The position numbers and the translations under genes were made by a program. Below are positions 17,659-27,547 of a stretch of 64,000 nucleotides of DNA, in pieces (position 1 is the first letter of the stretch; each line of letters opens with the position of its first letter). The notes below the pieces were generated by a model. The model searched no databases and was not told the origin of the DNA. It was given only the letters and a program-made list of their open reading frames with translations. This DNA is from Streptomyces varsoviensis (GTDB lineage Bacteria > Actinomycetota > Actinomycetes > Streptomycetales > Streptomycetaceae). Location of the stretch: the NCBI RefSeq assembly GCF_000718635.1, contig NZ_JOBF01000029.1:1-64000 (forward strand). Reading direction: 5' to 3'.

Positions 17659-17895
17659 TCAGCTATCGAGCTTCATCAGCAGGCCGAGCACGATGATGCA
17701 GATGAACCACAGCACGCCGACGGCGATGGTGATCCGGTCGAGGTTGCGCTCGGCGACCGAGGAACCCCCGACGGAGGACTGCATGCCGCCGCCGAACATG
17801 TCGGAGAGGCCGCCGCCCTTCCCCTTGTGCATGAGCACCAACATCATCAGCAGCAGGCTGAAGACGATGAGGGCGATCGAGAACCCCAAGACCAC
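17659..17895 (-). CDS. secG: Preprotein translocase subunit SecG
   Basis: This 78-residue SecG subunit of the SecYEG channel has two transmembrane segments, ALIVFSLLLMMLVLMH and ITIAVGVLWFICIIVLGLLM. They are joined by the typical glycine-rich loop KGKGGGLSDMFGGGMQSS. The GTG start begins MVLGFS. It is the last gene downstream of tpiA, after a 210-base gap containing a hairpin and repeated motifs, so it may have its own promoter. Confidence 0.93.
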   Translation of the reverse strand: MVLGFSIALIVFSLLLMMLVLMHKGKGGGLSDMFGGGMQSSVGGSSVAERNLDRITIAVGVLWFICIIVLGLLMKLDS

Positions 17896-17911
17896 GGCTG
17901 GACCAACTCTC

Positions 17912-17965
17912 TCGGACTGAACACTTCGGACTGGACAACTGCTGGGCAGTTCGGACGGGAAAACT
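17912..17965. repeat. Three TCGGAC-motif repeats in the secG leader
   Basis: TCGGACTGAACACT (17912), TCGGACTGGACAACT (17926) and TCGGACGGGAAAACT (17951) are near-identical direct repeats, just upstream of the secG start (17895). Confidence 0.65.
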
Positions 17966-18013
17966 GAGAACGCCGAGGGCGTTCACACGCTGCGGAGCAC
18001 CGGGGACGGCGCA

Positions 18014-18048
18014 GGGCCGGGGCGGCGCGTATGCGCCGGTCCCGGCCC
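18014..18048. terminator. Hairpin between tpiA and secG
   Basis: GGGCCGGG pairs with CCCGGCCC outside an inner GGCGC-GTAT-GCGCC stem, with a small internal loop. It lies 58 bases past the tpiA stop and could end or process the gap-pgk-tpiA message. Confidence 0.6.
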
Positions 18049-18105
18049 CGACAGGGTACGACGGGTGGGCCCCATCGTCATAGCAGCCGTAGCCGCCGCC
18101 CGCGG

Positions 18106-18882
18106 CTACTGGTCGCGGAACCTGACGATCTTGACGAACTCGTCCGCGTCCAGCGCCGCGCCGCCCACCAGGGCGCCGTCCACGTCCGGCTGCGCCATGA
18201 TCGCCGCGACGTTGCCGGACTTCACGGAGCCGCCGTACTGGATGCGGACCTTGTCGGCCAGCTCCTGGCTGTAGAGCTCGGCGAGCCGCGCACGGATGGC
18301 GCCGCAGACCTCCTGCGCGTCCTCGGGGGTGGCGACCTCGCCGGTGCCGATCGCCCAGACCGGCTCGTACGCGATCACGATGGACTCGGCCTGCTCGGCC
18401 GGGACGCCCGCGAGGGCGCCGTCGAGCTGCGCGAGGGTGTGGGAGACCTGGTTGCCGGCCTTGCGGACGTCCAGGCCCTCGCCGACGCAGAGGATCGGGG
18501 TGAGGCCGTGCGCGTAGGCGGCCTTGACCTTGGCGTTGCAGACCTCTTCGTCCTCGCCGTGGTACTGGCGGCGCTCGGAGTGCCCGATCGCGACGTAGGT
18601 GCACTTGAGCTTCGCGAGCATCGCGCCGGAGATCTCGCCGGTGTACGCGCCGGAGGCGTGCGCCGACAGGTCCTGGGCGCCGTACTTGATCTTGAGCTTG
18701 TCGCCGTCGACCAGCGTCTGAACCGACCGGAGGTCGGTGAACGGCGCGAGGACGGCGACCTCGACGGTCTCGTAGTCCTTGTCGGCCAGGGCGAAGGCGA
18801 GCTTCTGGACGTGCGCGATTGCCTCAAGGTGGTTGAGGTTCATCTTCCAGTTGCCCGCCATCAGCGGGGTGCGGTCACTCAC
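18106..18882 (-). CDS. tpiA: Triosephosphate isomerase
   Basis: This 258-residue TIM-barrel enzyme interconverts dihydroxyacetone phosphate and glyceraldehyde-3-P. The catalytic residues are in their motifs: lysine in [11 protein letters not shown], histidine in [11 protein letters not shown] and glutamate in [12 protein letters not shown], with a phosphate loop in [10 protein letters not shown]. It starts six bases after pgk, in one operon. Confidence 0.97.
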   Translation of the reverse strand: MSDRTPLMAGNWKMNLNHLEAIAHVQKLAFALADKDYETVEVAVLAPFTDLRSVQTLVDGDKLKIKYGAQDLSAHASGAYTGEISGAMLAKLKCTYVAIGHSERRQYHGEDEEVCNAKVKAAYAHGLTPILCVGEGLDVRKAGNQVSHTLAQLDGALAGVPAEQAESIVIAYEPVWAIGTGEVATPEDAQEVCGAIRARLAELYSQELADKVRIQYGGSVKSGNVAAIMAQPDVDGALVGGAALDADEFVKIVRFRDQ

Positions 18883-18888
18883 GGTGGT

Positions 18889-20109
18889 TCAGTCCTCCAG
18901 TGCGGCGAGGCCGGGGAGCGTCTTGCCTTCGAGGTATTCGAGGCTGGCGCCGCCGCCGGTCGAGATGTGATCGAATCCCCGGCCAGGGTTCTCGTCGAAG
19001 CCGAGCTGGCGCACGGCCGCGGCCGAGTCGCCGCCGCCGACGACGGTGAACGCCGGGCTGTCCAGCAGCGCCTGTGCGACGGCCTTGGTGCCCTCGGCGT
19101 AGTCGGGGTGCTCGAAGACGCCCATCGGCCCGTTCCAGAAGACGGTGGCCGCGTCGGCGAGCTTCGAGGCGTACAGCTTGCGGGTCTCGGGGCCGATGTC
19201 CAGCCCCTCCTGGTCGGCCGGGATGGCGTCCGCGGCGACGGTCTCCGGGTGGGCCGGGGCCTTGGTCTTGAGGTCCGGGAACTCCGCGGCGACCAGGACG
19301 TCGACGGGGAGCACGAACTCCACGCCGCGCTCCTCGGCGCGCCGGAGGTAGCCCTGGACCGCCGGGATCTGGTCCTCCTGGAGCAGCGAGATGCCGACCT
19401 CGTAGCCCTTGGCCTTGAGGAAGGTGTACGCCATGCCGCCGCCGATCAGGATGCGGTCGGCCTTCTCCAGCAGGTGGTCGATGACGCCGAGCTTGTCGGA
19501 GACCTTCGCGCCGCCCAGGACGACGGCGTAGGGCCGCCGCACCTGGTCGGTGAGCTTCTTCAGGACGCCGACCTCGGTGGCGATGAGGTAGCCGGCGGCG
19601 TGCGGCAGCCGGGCCGGGAGGTCGAAGACGGAGGCGTGCTTGCGGTGCACCGCGCCGAAGCCGTCGCCCACGTACAGGTCCGCGAGGCCCGCGAGGGCGT
19701 CGGCGAACGCGCCGCGCTCGGCGTCGTCCTTGCTCGTCTCGCCCGCGTTGAAACGGAGGTTCTCCAGCAGCGTGACCTCGCCGTTCGCCAGTGCGGCTAC
19801 GGTGGCCTTCGCGCTGTCGCCCACCGTGTCGGTGGCGAACGAGACGTTCTTGCCGAGCAGTTCGCCCAGTCGCGTCGCGGCGGGCGCGAGGGAGAACTTC
19901 GGGTCCGGGGCGCCCTTCGGGCGGCCCAGGTGCGAGGCGACGATCACCTTGGCACCCGCCTCCGCGAGCGCCTTGACCGTCGGGACGACGGCGCGGATGC
20001 GCCCGTCGTCGGTGATGGTGGTGCCGTCGAGCGGCACGTTGAGGTCGGCCCGGACGAAGACCCGCTTGCCCTCGACCCCGTCCTGGATGAGTTCGTCGAT
20101 CGTCTTCAT
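18889..20109 (-). CDS. pgk: Phosphoglycerate kinase
   Basis: This 406-residue enzyme makes ATP from 1,3-bisphosphoglycerate. Signatures include [35 protein letters not shown] near the N-terminus and the nucleotide loop [16 protein letters not shown] near the C-terminus. The ATG before KTIDEL is chosen because GGAG precedes it at the right distance; an ATG at 20133 (MTDYNG) lies closer to the upstream hairpin. It is separated from gap by 104 bases with a 14-pair hairpin and followed by tpiA after 6 bases. Confidence 0.96.
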   Translation of the reverse strand: MKTIDELIQDGVEGKRVFVRADLNVPLDGTTITDDGRIRAVVPTVKALAEAGAKVIVASHLGRPKGAPDPKFSLAPAATRLGELLGKNVSFATDTVGDSAKATVAALANGEVTLLENLRFNAGETSKDDAERGAFADALAGLADLYVGDGFGAVHRKHASVFDLPARLPHAAGYLIATEVGVLKKLTDQVRRPYAVVLGGAKVSDKLGVIDHLLEKADRILIGGGMAYTFLKAKGYEVGISLLQEDQIPAVQGYLRRAEERGVEFVLPVDVLVAAEFPDLKTKAPAHPETVAADAIPADQEGLDIGPETRKLYASKLADAATVFWNGPMGVFEHPDYAEGTKAVAQALLDSPAFTVVGGGDSAAAVRQLGFDENPGRGFDHISTGGGASLEYLEGKTLPGLAALED

Positions 20110-20135
20110 GGTGACTCCGTTGTAGTCAGTCATGA

Positions 20136-20179
20136 GACGGGGCCCGTGCGGCGCCGCAGCGCGTCGCACGAGCCCCGTC
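20136..20179. terminator. Intercistronic hairpin between gap and pgk
   Basis: GACGGGGC-c-CGTGCG pairs with CGCACG-a-GCCCCGTC across a 14-base loop, giving 14 pairs with one mismatch. It probably terminates partially or protects the gap mRNA 3' end. Confidence 0.6.
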
Positions 20180-20213
20180 CTTCACATCTCGGTGCCTGCG
20201 AGAGAGGCAGCGA

Positions 20214-21386
<1,173 letters not shown>

Positions 21387-24362
21387 TCAGCCGCGTACGG
21401 CCCGCAGCGCGCCGCCGAGGAGCTTCGCCCGCTCGGCCGCTCCCGGGACGTGCTCCAGGCCGAAGCCCAGCAGGACGGTGTCGCGGGTGGTGATGGCGGC
21501 CGAGGAGTGGAAGAGCTCCTTGGAGCGGGTCCAGTCGCCGGCGTTCGCATGGCTGCCGGGCGGCGGCCCGGGCACGGTCCAGGGGGCGAGGGCGGTCTCG
21601 AACCCCTCGGTGGGCTGTGCGGTGCCGCCGATGACGAGCTTGGTGCTGTCGACGAAGACGCCGCGCCCTCCGGTGTTGGGGTCGGTGATGTACGAGATCG
21701 CCAGCTCGACCTTCTTGCCCGCGTAGGCGCTCAGGTCGAAGGAGGCCGGCTGCCAGCCCGCGGAGGCGCCGGTGAAGCGGTTCCACGCCCCCGTCGTGCC
21801 GCGGGGCTGGCAGCTCCCGTCGCCGAGGGTCAGGTAGTGGGTGAGCCAGGGGTGCATGTTGATGTAGTAGCCCTGCCCGCATTCGGCGGGGACGTCGGCG
21901 GTGGTCCCGCCGCCCGCGTCGGGCAGCGTGGTCCAGTCGTCCTGGCCCACCGTGTGCGCCTCGACGACCGCGTTGTCGTAGCCGTTCTCGGTGTCGTAGG
22001 CGAGCTGGACGGTGAGGCTCGGCTTGTCGGCGGCGCTCGCGCCGGTCAGGTCGACGGTGCGGGCCAGCCGCATCCAGGCGCTGTCCTGGTGCTGGGCGGC
22101 GGCCATCCAGTCGCCCTCGTACGGCTGGGAGGGCGGGCGCGGGCCCTGGTAGTCCCCGGCGGCGGCACTCGTGAACTGCGGGAACTGCGCCGGGGGCAGG
22201 TTGTCCGAGGTCAGCGCGTACGAACCGGCCGCATCCAGCGGGTTGCCGGCGGCGTCCGCGAGGCTCGCGGAAAGGCCCTTGAGGGGGCCCGCCCCGGTGA
22301 ACTTCGTGGGCGCCTTGAGGGACGTACGGCCGTACGCGCCCAGGTAGTACTGGCTGAAGTCGTCGGTGTCGGCCGGGCCGACGCGCGAGCTGCCGCCGGC
22401 CAGCTCTCCGCTGGTGACGAGCTTGCCGCCCTCGTTGAGGTAGTCGCGCACGGCGAGCAGGGTCGGGCCGCCGGGGCGGTTCGCGCCGGTGTACCAGAGC
22501 ACGGTCTCGAAGTGGCCGAGCACCCCGAGGGCGTGCGGCGCGCCCTGTTTCGCGACGTCCCAGACGGCGGCCTCGCGGCCGTTGTCGGCGAGGGCCTTGG
22601 TGTAGGCGGCGAGGTGCCGGGCGGGGGCGGTGCCGCCCTCGTCGGCGAGGACGAGGGTGTCGGCGCGGGGCCGCTCGGCGACGGTGTAGGTGAAGGGCTT
22701 GCTGGACGTGCTCGCCCCGTCGCGGGTGCGGCCGGTGAACCACACCTGCACCTTGGAGCCGACGCCGGCGTCCTCCACCTGGGCGCGGTACTGGTCGAAG
22801 CGGATGTTGTCGTCCCCGCCGTACCGTTCGCCGCCGGTCCACGGCGTGAGCGGTTCGGTGTGCGTACGTCCGCCGTCCACGCGGTAGTTGAGCCGCTTGT
22901 CGCGCAGGCTCCTGCGGGCGGTGACGGCGACTTCCTGGCCCTCGCCGCGCGCGTAGGAGGTGGCGAAGGTGTCGGGGGTGAAGTCGGGCGCGGGGATTCC
23001 CACCGAGGAGGCCGGCCGGTCGGGGTGGAGGGAGCTCTCGGCGACGGAGAGGGCGAAGGGGATGTTCTTGGCGAACTCCCGCTGGATCAGCTTCTCGTCG
23101 TCCGGGAAGTTGAAGACGGACTGGCAGTCGGCCGGGTTCCAGGGGTCGTCCGGGTCGACGGCGGAGGCCGTCTGGCAGGTCGACATCTCCGGGGTGAACA
23201 TCATGACCCCGTTGACGTTGGCCGCGTGCCCGTCGGCCTCGCCGTTGGTGGTGTAGAGCTCGGAGGAGACCTGCGGCCGGTAGCCGGGGATCGCGGAGTT
23301 CTCCGGGGTGCCGGCCAGCGAGCGGTAGATCACGTCGTCGGGGGTCGGGGTGGCGACCTGCCAGCCGACGCCGTAGAGGATCAGTTCGGCCGCGGAGTGG
23401 TAGTTGATGGCGTACTTGAAGCCGATGCGCTTCTCGAACGCGTCGAGGGCCTTCGTCTCCGGCTCGGAGGAGGGGCCCGTGCCGCGGTAGGTCTCGCTCG
23501 CCGGGCGGGGCGACGAGCCCTCGTTGTCGTAGCCCCATTTGTAGGAGAAGTTGCGGTTGAGGTCGACGCCGTCGCCGGCGGTGATCTTGCCGTCGCCGTT
23601 GTTGTCGCGCAGGTTCTTGCGCCAGAGCCGGTTGGCGGGGTCCTTGAAGGTGTAGTCGTAGCCGTCCGGGTTGGCGGAGAGCACGAACCACAGCTCGGAC
23701 CGGTCCACGAGCTTGGTGATCTGCTCGGTCCTGCCGTAGTTGTCGAGGTAGTAGTGGAGCAGCCGGCGGGTCATCTCGGGCGTGATCCACTCGCGGGCGT
23801 GCTGGTTGGAGGCGTACAGCGTCGCGGGTTTCTCGCCGTCCGGGATCTTCTTCGCGCCCTTGCTGAGCTTGAGGGCGAGGATGTCCTGGCCGGTCAGCGA
23901 CTTGCCGATGCTGACGACCTTGGTGATGTCCGGGTGCGCCTGACCGAGCCGGAGGATCTCCTCCTGGAGGCCGTTCTTGCCGCTGTACGGGCGGAAGACG
24001 CCGTCCCCGGCGGCCTTCAGCCGCTCCGTCGTCCGCTTCGAGATCTTCTTCTCGGTGAGGTGGACGCCCTGGCCGCGCAGGGTCGCGGCCTGGTCGCCGG
24101 TGAGGTACAGCTCGACCGGGGCGGTGCCCTTGTCCGGTATCCGGCGGCCGATCTCGTGCCCGTCCACGCCGGCCCTCAGCAGCAGCGGCATCTGCGCGTG
24201 GCTCACGTCGGCGGTCCATACGGACAGCCCGTCCCCGCCCGGCAGCGTCTGCTCCTGTGCCTGGTCCTGTGCCCGGTCCTGTGCCTGTGCGAAGGGCGCC
24301 GCGGCCAGGCCGCCGACTAACAGCGATGTCACCGCGAGAATCGCTCTCGCCTTGCGTCTCAT
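21387..24362 (-). CDS. Secreted M14 zinc carboxypeptidase, multidomain
   Basis: This 991-residue exported protein has a Sec-type signal peptide (RRKARAILAVTSLLVGGLAAAP, then AQAQ). The M14 domain carries zinc ligands in ASNQHAREWITPEMT (HxxE) and the histidine in YAINYHSAAELILYG, with substrate-binding GVDLNRNFSYKWGY and GVMMFTPEMS toward its end. The second half has Ig-like and immune-inhibitor-A-like regions, such as CGQGYYINMHPWLTHYLTLG and YAGKKVELAISYITDP. It probably digests extracellular peptides. The gene is monocistronic, with a candidate TTGACA promoter and a terminator. Confidence 0.88.
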   Translation of the reverse strand: MRRKARAILAVTSLLVGGLAAAPFAQAQDRAQDQAQEQTLPGGDGLSVWTADVSHAQMPLLLRAGVDGHEIGRRIPDKGTAPVELYLTGDQAATLRGQGVHLTEKKISKRTTERLKAAGDGVFRPYSGKNGLQEEILRLGQAHPDITKVVSIGKSLTGQDILALKLSKGAKKIPDGEKPATLYASNQHAREWITPEMTRRLLHYYLDNYGRTEQITKLVDRSELWFVLSANPDGYDYTFKDPANRLWRKNLRDNNGDGKITAGDGVDLNRNFSYKWGYDNEGSSPRPASETYRGTGPSSEPETKALDAFEKRIGFKYAINYHSAAELILYGVGWQVATPTPDDVIYRSLAGTPENSAIPGYRPQVSSELYTTNGEADGHAANVNGVMMFTPEMSTCQTASAVDPDDPWNPADCQSVFNFPDDEKLIQREFAKNIPFALSVAESSLHPDRPASSVGIPAPDFTPDTFATSYARGEGQEVAVTARRSLRDKRLNYRVDGGRTHTEPLTPWTGGERYGGDDNIRFDQYRAQVEDAGVGSKVQVWFTGRTRDGASTSSKPFTYTVAERPRADTLVLADEGGTAPARHLAAYTKALADNGREAAVWDVAKQGAPHALGVLGHFETVLWYTGANRPGGPTLLAVRDYLNEGGKLVTSGELAGGSSRVGPADTDDFSQYYLGAYGRTSLKAPTKFTGAGPLKGLSASLADAAGNPLDAAGSYALTSDNLPPAQFPQFTSAAAGDYQGPRPPSQPYEGDWMAAAQHQDSAWMRLARTVDLTGASAADKPSLTVQLAYDTENGYDNAVVEAHTVGQDDWTTLPDAGGGTTADVPAECGQGYYINMHPWLTHYLTLGDGSCQPRGTTGAWNRFTGASAGWQPASFDLSAYAGKKVELAISYITDPNTGGRGVFVDSTKLVIGGTAQPTEGFETALAPWTVPGPPPGSHANAGDWTRSKELFHSSAAITTRDTVLLGFGLEHVPGAAERAKLLGGALRAVRG

Positions 24363-24380
24363 GTGCCCCCCATGCCGTTG

Positions 24381-24408
24381 TCTGTCGCGTCTGTGCGCAG
24401 ACGACAGA
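24381..24408. promoter_or_regulatory. Inverted repeat at the carboxypeptidase transcription start
   Basis: TCTGTCG (24381-24387) is complementary to CGACAGA (24402-24408), with a nested CGTCTG-TGCG-CAGACG. It sits just downstream of the predicted -10, where a repressor or an RNA hairpin could act. Confidence 0.5.
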
Positions 24409-24434
24409 TTTGCCACTCTTCATGATCATGTCAA
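24406..24434 (-). promoter_or_regulatory. Candidate promoter of the carboxypeptidase gene
   Basis: On the minus strand TTGACA (24429-24434), a 17-base spacer and AAATCT (24406-24411) precede the start by about 44 bases. The -35 is perfect; the -10 is weak. Confidence 0.5.
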
Positions 24435-24459
24435 TGACTCGTCCGGCGGCGGACACGGC

Positions 24460-24500
24460 GCCGCCCCCGGCATCCATCCTTTTCGGACGCCGGGGGCGGC
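24460..24500. terminator. Terminator after whiA
   Basis: GCCGCCCCCGGC and its complement form a 12-pair stem around a 17-base loop, 86 bases past the whiA stop and upstream of the carboxypeptidase promoter. Confidence 0.7.
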
Positions 24501-24585
24501 TCGCGGTCGGTTCGGGCCGGTCAGCCCAGAAACAGGTATTACGGGCCGGTCAGCCGTCACGGGCCAACCCGGTCAGCCGGCCCGG

Positions 24586-25587
24586 TCAGCCGACCAGGCC
24601 CTCGGCCATGTCGTCGGCCAGCTCCTCGGTGAGGTTCGACTCCGTGCCCGGGATTCCCAGGTCCTGCGCGCGCTTGTCGGCCATCGCCAGCAGCCGGCGG
24701 ATACGGCCCGCCACCGCGTCCTTGGTCAGCGCCGGGTCGGCGAGCGCGCCCAGCTCCTCCAGCGACGCCTGCTTGTGCTCCATGCGCAGCCGGCCGGCCG
24801 CGGCGAGGTGCTCGGGCACCTCCTCGCCGAGGATCTCCAGGGCCCGCTGCACCCGCGCCCCCGCGGCCACGGCGGCCCGCGCCGAGCGGCGCAGATTGGC
24901 GTCGTCGAAGTTGGCGAGCCGGTTGGCGGTGGCCCGCACCTCGCGCCGCATCCGGCGCTCCTCCCAGGCCAGCACCGACTCGTGCGCCCCGAGCCGGGTC
25001 AGCAGCGCGCCGATGGCGTCCCCGTCCCGTACGACCACGCGGTCCACGCCGCGTACCTCGCGGGCCTTGGCGGCGATCTGGAGCCGGCGGGCGGCGCCGA
25101 CGAGCGCGAGCGCGGCCTCCGGGCCCGGGCAGGTCACCTCCAGGGACGAGGAGCGGCCGGGCTCGGTGAGCGAGCCGTGGGCGAGGAACGCGCCGCGCCA
25201 GGCGGCCTCCGCGTCGCAGGTGGCGCCCGAGACGACCTGCGGGGGCAGTCCGCGGATCGGCCGGCCGCGGCCGTCGACCAGGCCCGTCTGCCGCGCGAGC
25301 TGGTCACCGCCCGCCACTACCCGCACCACGTATCTGCTGCCCCGGCGCAGCCCGCCGGGGGCCATCACCACCAGGTCGGACGCGTGTCCGAAGATCTCCA
25401 GGATGTCCTTGCGCAGCCGCCGCGCCGCGATCCCGGTGTCCAGCTCCGCCTCGATCACGATGCGGCCGCTCACCAGGTGCAGTCCGCCCGCGAACCGCAG
25501 GATCGCCGAGACCTCCGCTTTCCGGCAGCAGGTCCGGGTGACGGGAAGCCGGGAGATTTCGTCCTTCACCGCTGCCGTCATCGCCAT
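24586..25587 (-). CDS. whiA: Sporulation transcription factor WhiA
   Basis: This 333-residue WhiA begins [22 protein letters not shown]. It has the degenerate LAGLIDADG homing-endonuclease-like domain ([26 protein letters not shown]) and a C-terminal helix-turn-helix ([31 protein letters not shown]). With WhiB, WhiA drives the switch from aerial growth to sporulation septation. The ATG at 25587 overlaps yvcK by ten bases; the ATG at 25581 is an alternative. It is last in uvrC-rapZ-yvcK-whiA. Confidence 0.96.
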   Translation of the reverse strand: MAMTAAVKDEISRLPVTRTCCRKAEVSAILRFAGGLHLVSGRIVIEAELDTGIAARRLRKDILEIFGHASDLVVMAPGGLRRGSRYVVRVVAGGDQLARQTGLVDGRGRPIRGLPPQVVSGATCDAEAAWRGAFLAHGSLTEPGRSSSLEVTCPGPEAALALVGAARRLQIAAKAREVRGVDRVVVRDGDAIGALLTRLGAHESVLAWEERRMRREVRATANRLANFDDANLRRSARAAVAAGARVQRALEILGEEVPEHLAAAGRLRMEHKQASLEELGALADPALTKDAVAGRIRRLLAMADKRAQDLGIPGTESNLTEELADDMAEGLVG

Positions 25588-26618
25588 GGGCCGATCCTTC
25601 CATGCATCCGAAAAATACGGTCGTACGCGGCGGCCAACAGCTCCGGGTCGTGCCTCGGGGAGCCGTCGAGCGCGGCGACCGGCGCCAGCTCGACCGTGCC
25701 GCCGAGCCGCTGCGCGGCCTCGGTGAGGCTGTCCCGGTCGGGCACGGCGGCCTCGTCGGCCAACACCACGTCCAGGGCGAGTTTAGGGGCGTGTCGGGCC
25801 AAAACCTCCAAATGACGCTGCGGGGAGAAGCCATCTGTTTCGCCGGGCTGCGGTGCCAGATTCAACGAGAGGACCCGGCGCGCCTTGGTCTCCTGGAGCG
25901 CTTCGAGCAGTTCCGGTACGAGCAGGTGCGGGATGACGGAGGAGAACCAGGAGCCGGGGCCGAGCACCACCCAGTCGGCGTCGAGAACCGCCGCGACCGC
26001 CTCCGGCACCGCCGGCGGGTCCTCCGGGACGACGTGCACCGACTGCACCTCGCCGGGGGTGAGCGCCACGGTGGCCTGCCCGCGGACGGTGGACAGCTCG
26101 TCCGGGCGGTCCGCGTCATGGCCCCGTACGAGCGCCTGGAGCTCCAGCGGCACCGCCGACATCGGCAGCACCCGGCCGTGCGCCCCGAGCAGCTTGCCGA
26201 CCAGGTCCAGGGCGCTCACGTGGTCGCCGAGCTGTTCCCACAGGGCGACGATCAGCAGATTGCCGACGGCGTGCTCGTGCAGCTCGCCCTCGCTGGTGAA
26301 GCGGTGCTGGATCACGCGCGCCCAGGTCTGCCCCCAGTCGTCGTCGCCGCAGAGCGCGGCCAGCGCCTTGCGGAGGTCGCCGGGGGGCAGTACGCCGAGT
26401 TCGTCGCGCAGCCGCCCGCTGGAGCCGCCGTCGTCGGCGACGGTGACGACGGCGGTCAGGTCGCCGGTGATCCGGCGCAGCGCGGTGAGCGAGGCGGACA
26501 GCCCGTGGCCGCCGCCGAGGGCGACGACCTTGGGCTGGGCGCCGCGCGTACCCCGGCGCGCACGGCTGACCGGGACGAACTTGCGTACGCGGCCCGTGCG
26601 CGGCATGCGGACGGTCAT
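25578..26618 (-). CDS. yvcK: YvcK/CofD-like UDP-sugar-binding regulator
   Basis: This 346-residue member of the CofD-like (YvcK) family has [39 protein letters not shown], a [10 protein letters not shown] helix and [17 protein letters not shown]. YvcK proteins bind UDP-sugars and act in carbon and cell-envelope control. The first 25 residues are basic. The ATG overlaps the rapZ stop in ATGA, and the stop lies inside the whiA start region. The conserved rapZ-yvcK-whiA order supports the call. Confidence 0.92.
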   Translation of the reverse strand: MTVRMPRTGRVRKFVPVSRARRGTRGAQPKVVALGGGHGLSASLTALRRITGDLTAVVTVADDGGSSGRLRDELGVLPPGDLRKALAALCGDDDWGQTWARVIQHRFTSEGELHEHAVGNLLIVALWEQLGDHVSALDLVGKLLGAHGRVLPMSAVPLELQALVRGHDADRPDELSTVRGQATVALTPGEVQSVHVVPEDPPAVPEAVAAVLDADWVVLGPGSWFSSVIPHLLVPELLEALQETKARRVLSLNLAPQPGETDGFSPQRHLEVLARHAPKLALDVVLADEAAVPDRDSLTEAAQRLGGTVELAPVAALDGSPRHDPELLAAAYDRIFRMHGRIGPWR

Positions 26619-27547
26619 TCGCGCCCCATGTCGCGGTGGACGACCACGGTCTCGACGCCCTCGGAGGCGAGGCGCTGGGCCAGCCGCTCGGACATGGCGA
26701 CGCTGCGGTGCTTTCCGCCCGTGCAGCCCACCGCGATGGTCACGTAGCGCTTGCCCTCGCGGCGGTAGCCGGCGGCGATGAGCTGGAGCAGTTCGGCGTA
26801 GCGGTCGAGGAACTCCTTGGCGCCGGGCTGGTTGAAGACATAGCTCGACACCTCCTCGTTGAGGCCGGTGAAGGGCCGCAGCTCCGGGACCCAGTGCGGG
26901 TTCGGCAGGAAGCGGCAGTCCACGACGAGGTCGGCGTCGACCGGGAGCCCGTACTTGTAGCCGAACGACATGACGGTGGCCCGCAGCTCCGGCTCCTCCT
27001 CGCCCGCGAACTGGGCGTCCATCTTGGCGCGCAGCTCGTGGACGTTGAGGCTGGAGGTGTCGATGACCAGGTCGGCGTCGCCGCGCAGCTCGCGCAGCAG
27101 GTCGCGCTCGGCCGCGATGCCGTCGACGATGCGGCCGGGCCCCTGGAGGGGGTGCGGCCGGCGGACCGATTCGAAGCGGCGGACCAGCGCCTCGTCGGAC
27201 GCCTCCAGGAAGATCACCCGCCGCTTGACGTGCTTGGCCGCCAGGGCGGCGAGCGATTCGCGGAGGTTGTCGAAGAAGCCCCGGCCGCGTACGTCCACGA
27301 CCACGGCGATACGGGCCACGTTGCCCTGCGAGCGGGCGCCGAGGTCCACCATGGTGGGGATCAGGGCGGGCGGCAGGTTGTCGACGACGAACCAGCCGAG
27401 GTCCTCCAGGCACTTCGCGGCGGTGCTGCGGCCCGCCCCCGACATGCCGGAGATGATCACCAGCTCGGGGATGGCCGCCGTCTCGCCGCCCGGCTCCGCC
27501 GTCGTCGCCGTACTCACCTGTGCTCCGTCTCCGTGGTTCTCATTCAT
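26615..27547 (-). CDS. rapZ: RNase adapter/nucleotide-binding protein RapZ
   Basis: This 310-residue P-loop protein has Walker A in [19 protein letters not shown], the motif [18 protein letters not shown], and a C-terminal domain with [20 protein letters not shown] and [20 protein letters not shown]. RapZ controls amino-sugar metabolism in E. coli through RNase E; its role in actinobacteria is not settled. An N-terminal extension of about 25 residues is variable. It is coupled by ATGA overlaps to uvrC upstream and yvcK downstream. Confidence 0.93.
   Translation of the reverse strand: MNENHGDGAQVSTATTAEPGGETAAIPELVIISGMSGAGRSTAAKCLEDLGWFVVDNLPPALIPTMVDLGARSQGNVARIAVVVDVRGRGFFDNLRESLAALAAKHVKRRVIFLEASDEALVRRFESVRRPHPLQGPGRIVDGIAAERDLLRELRGDADLVIDTSSLNVHELRAKMDAQFAGEEEPELRATVMSFGYKYGLPVDADLVVDCRFLPNPHWVPELRPFTGLNEEVSSYVFNQPGAKEFLDRYAELLQLIAAGYRREGKRYVTIAVGCTGGKHRSVAMSERLAQRLASEGVETVVVHRDMGRE

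Noticed and set aside
24421-24434. Damage motif before the carboxypeptidase gene
   Set aside because: TTGACATGA differs from TTGTCAGTG, and no TAnnnT lies eight bases downstream.
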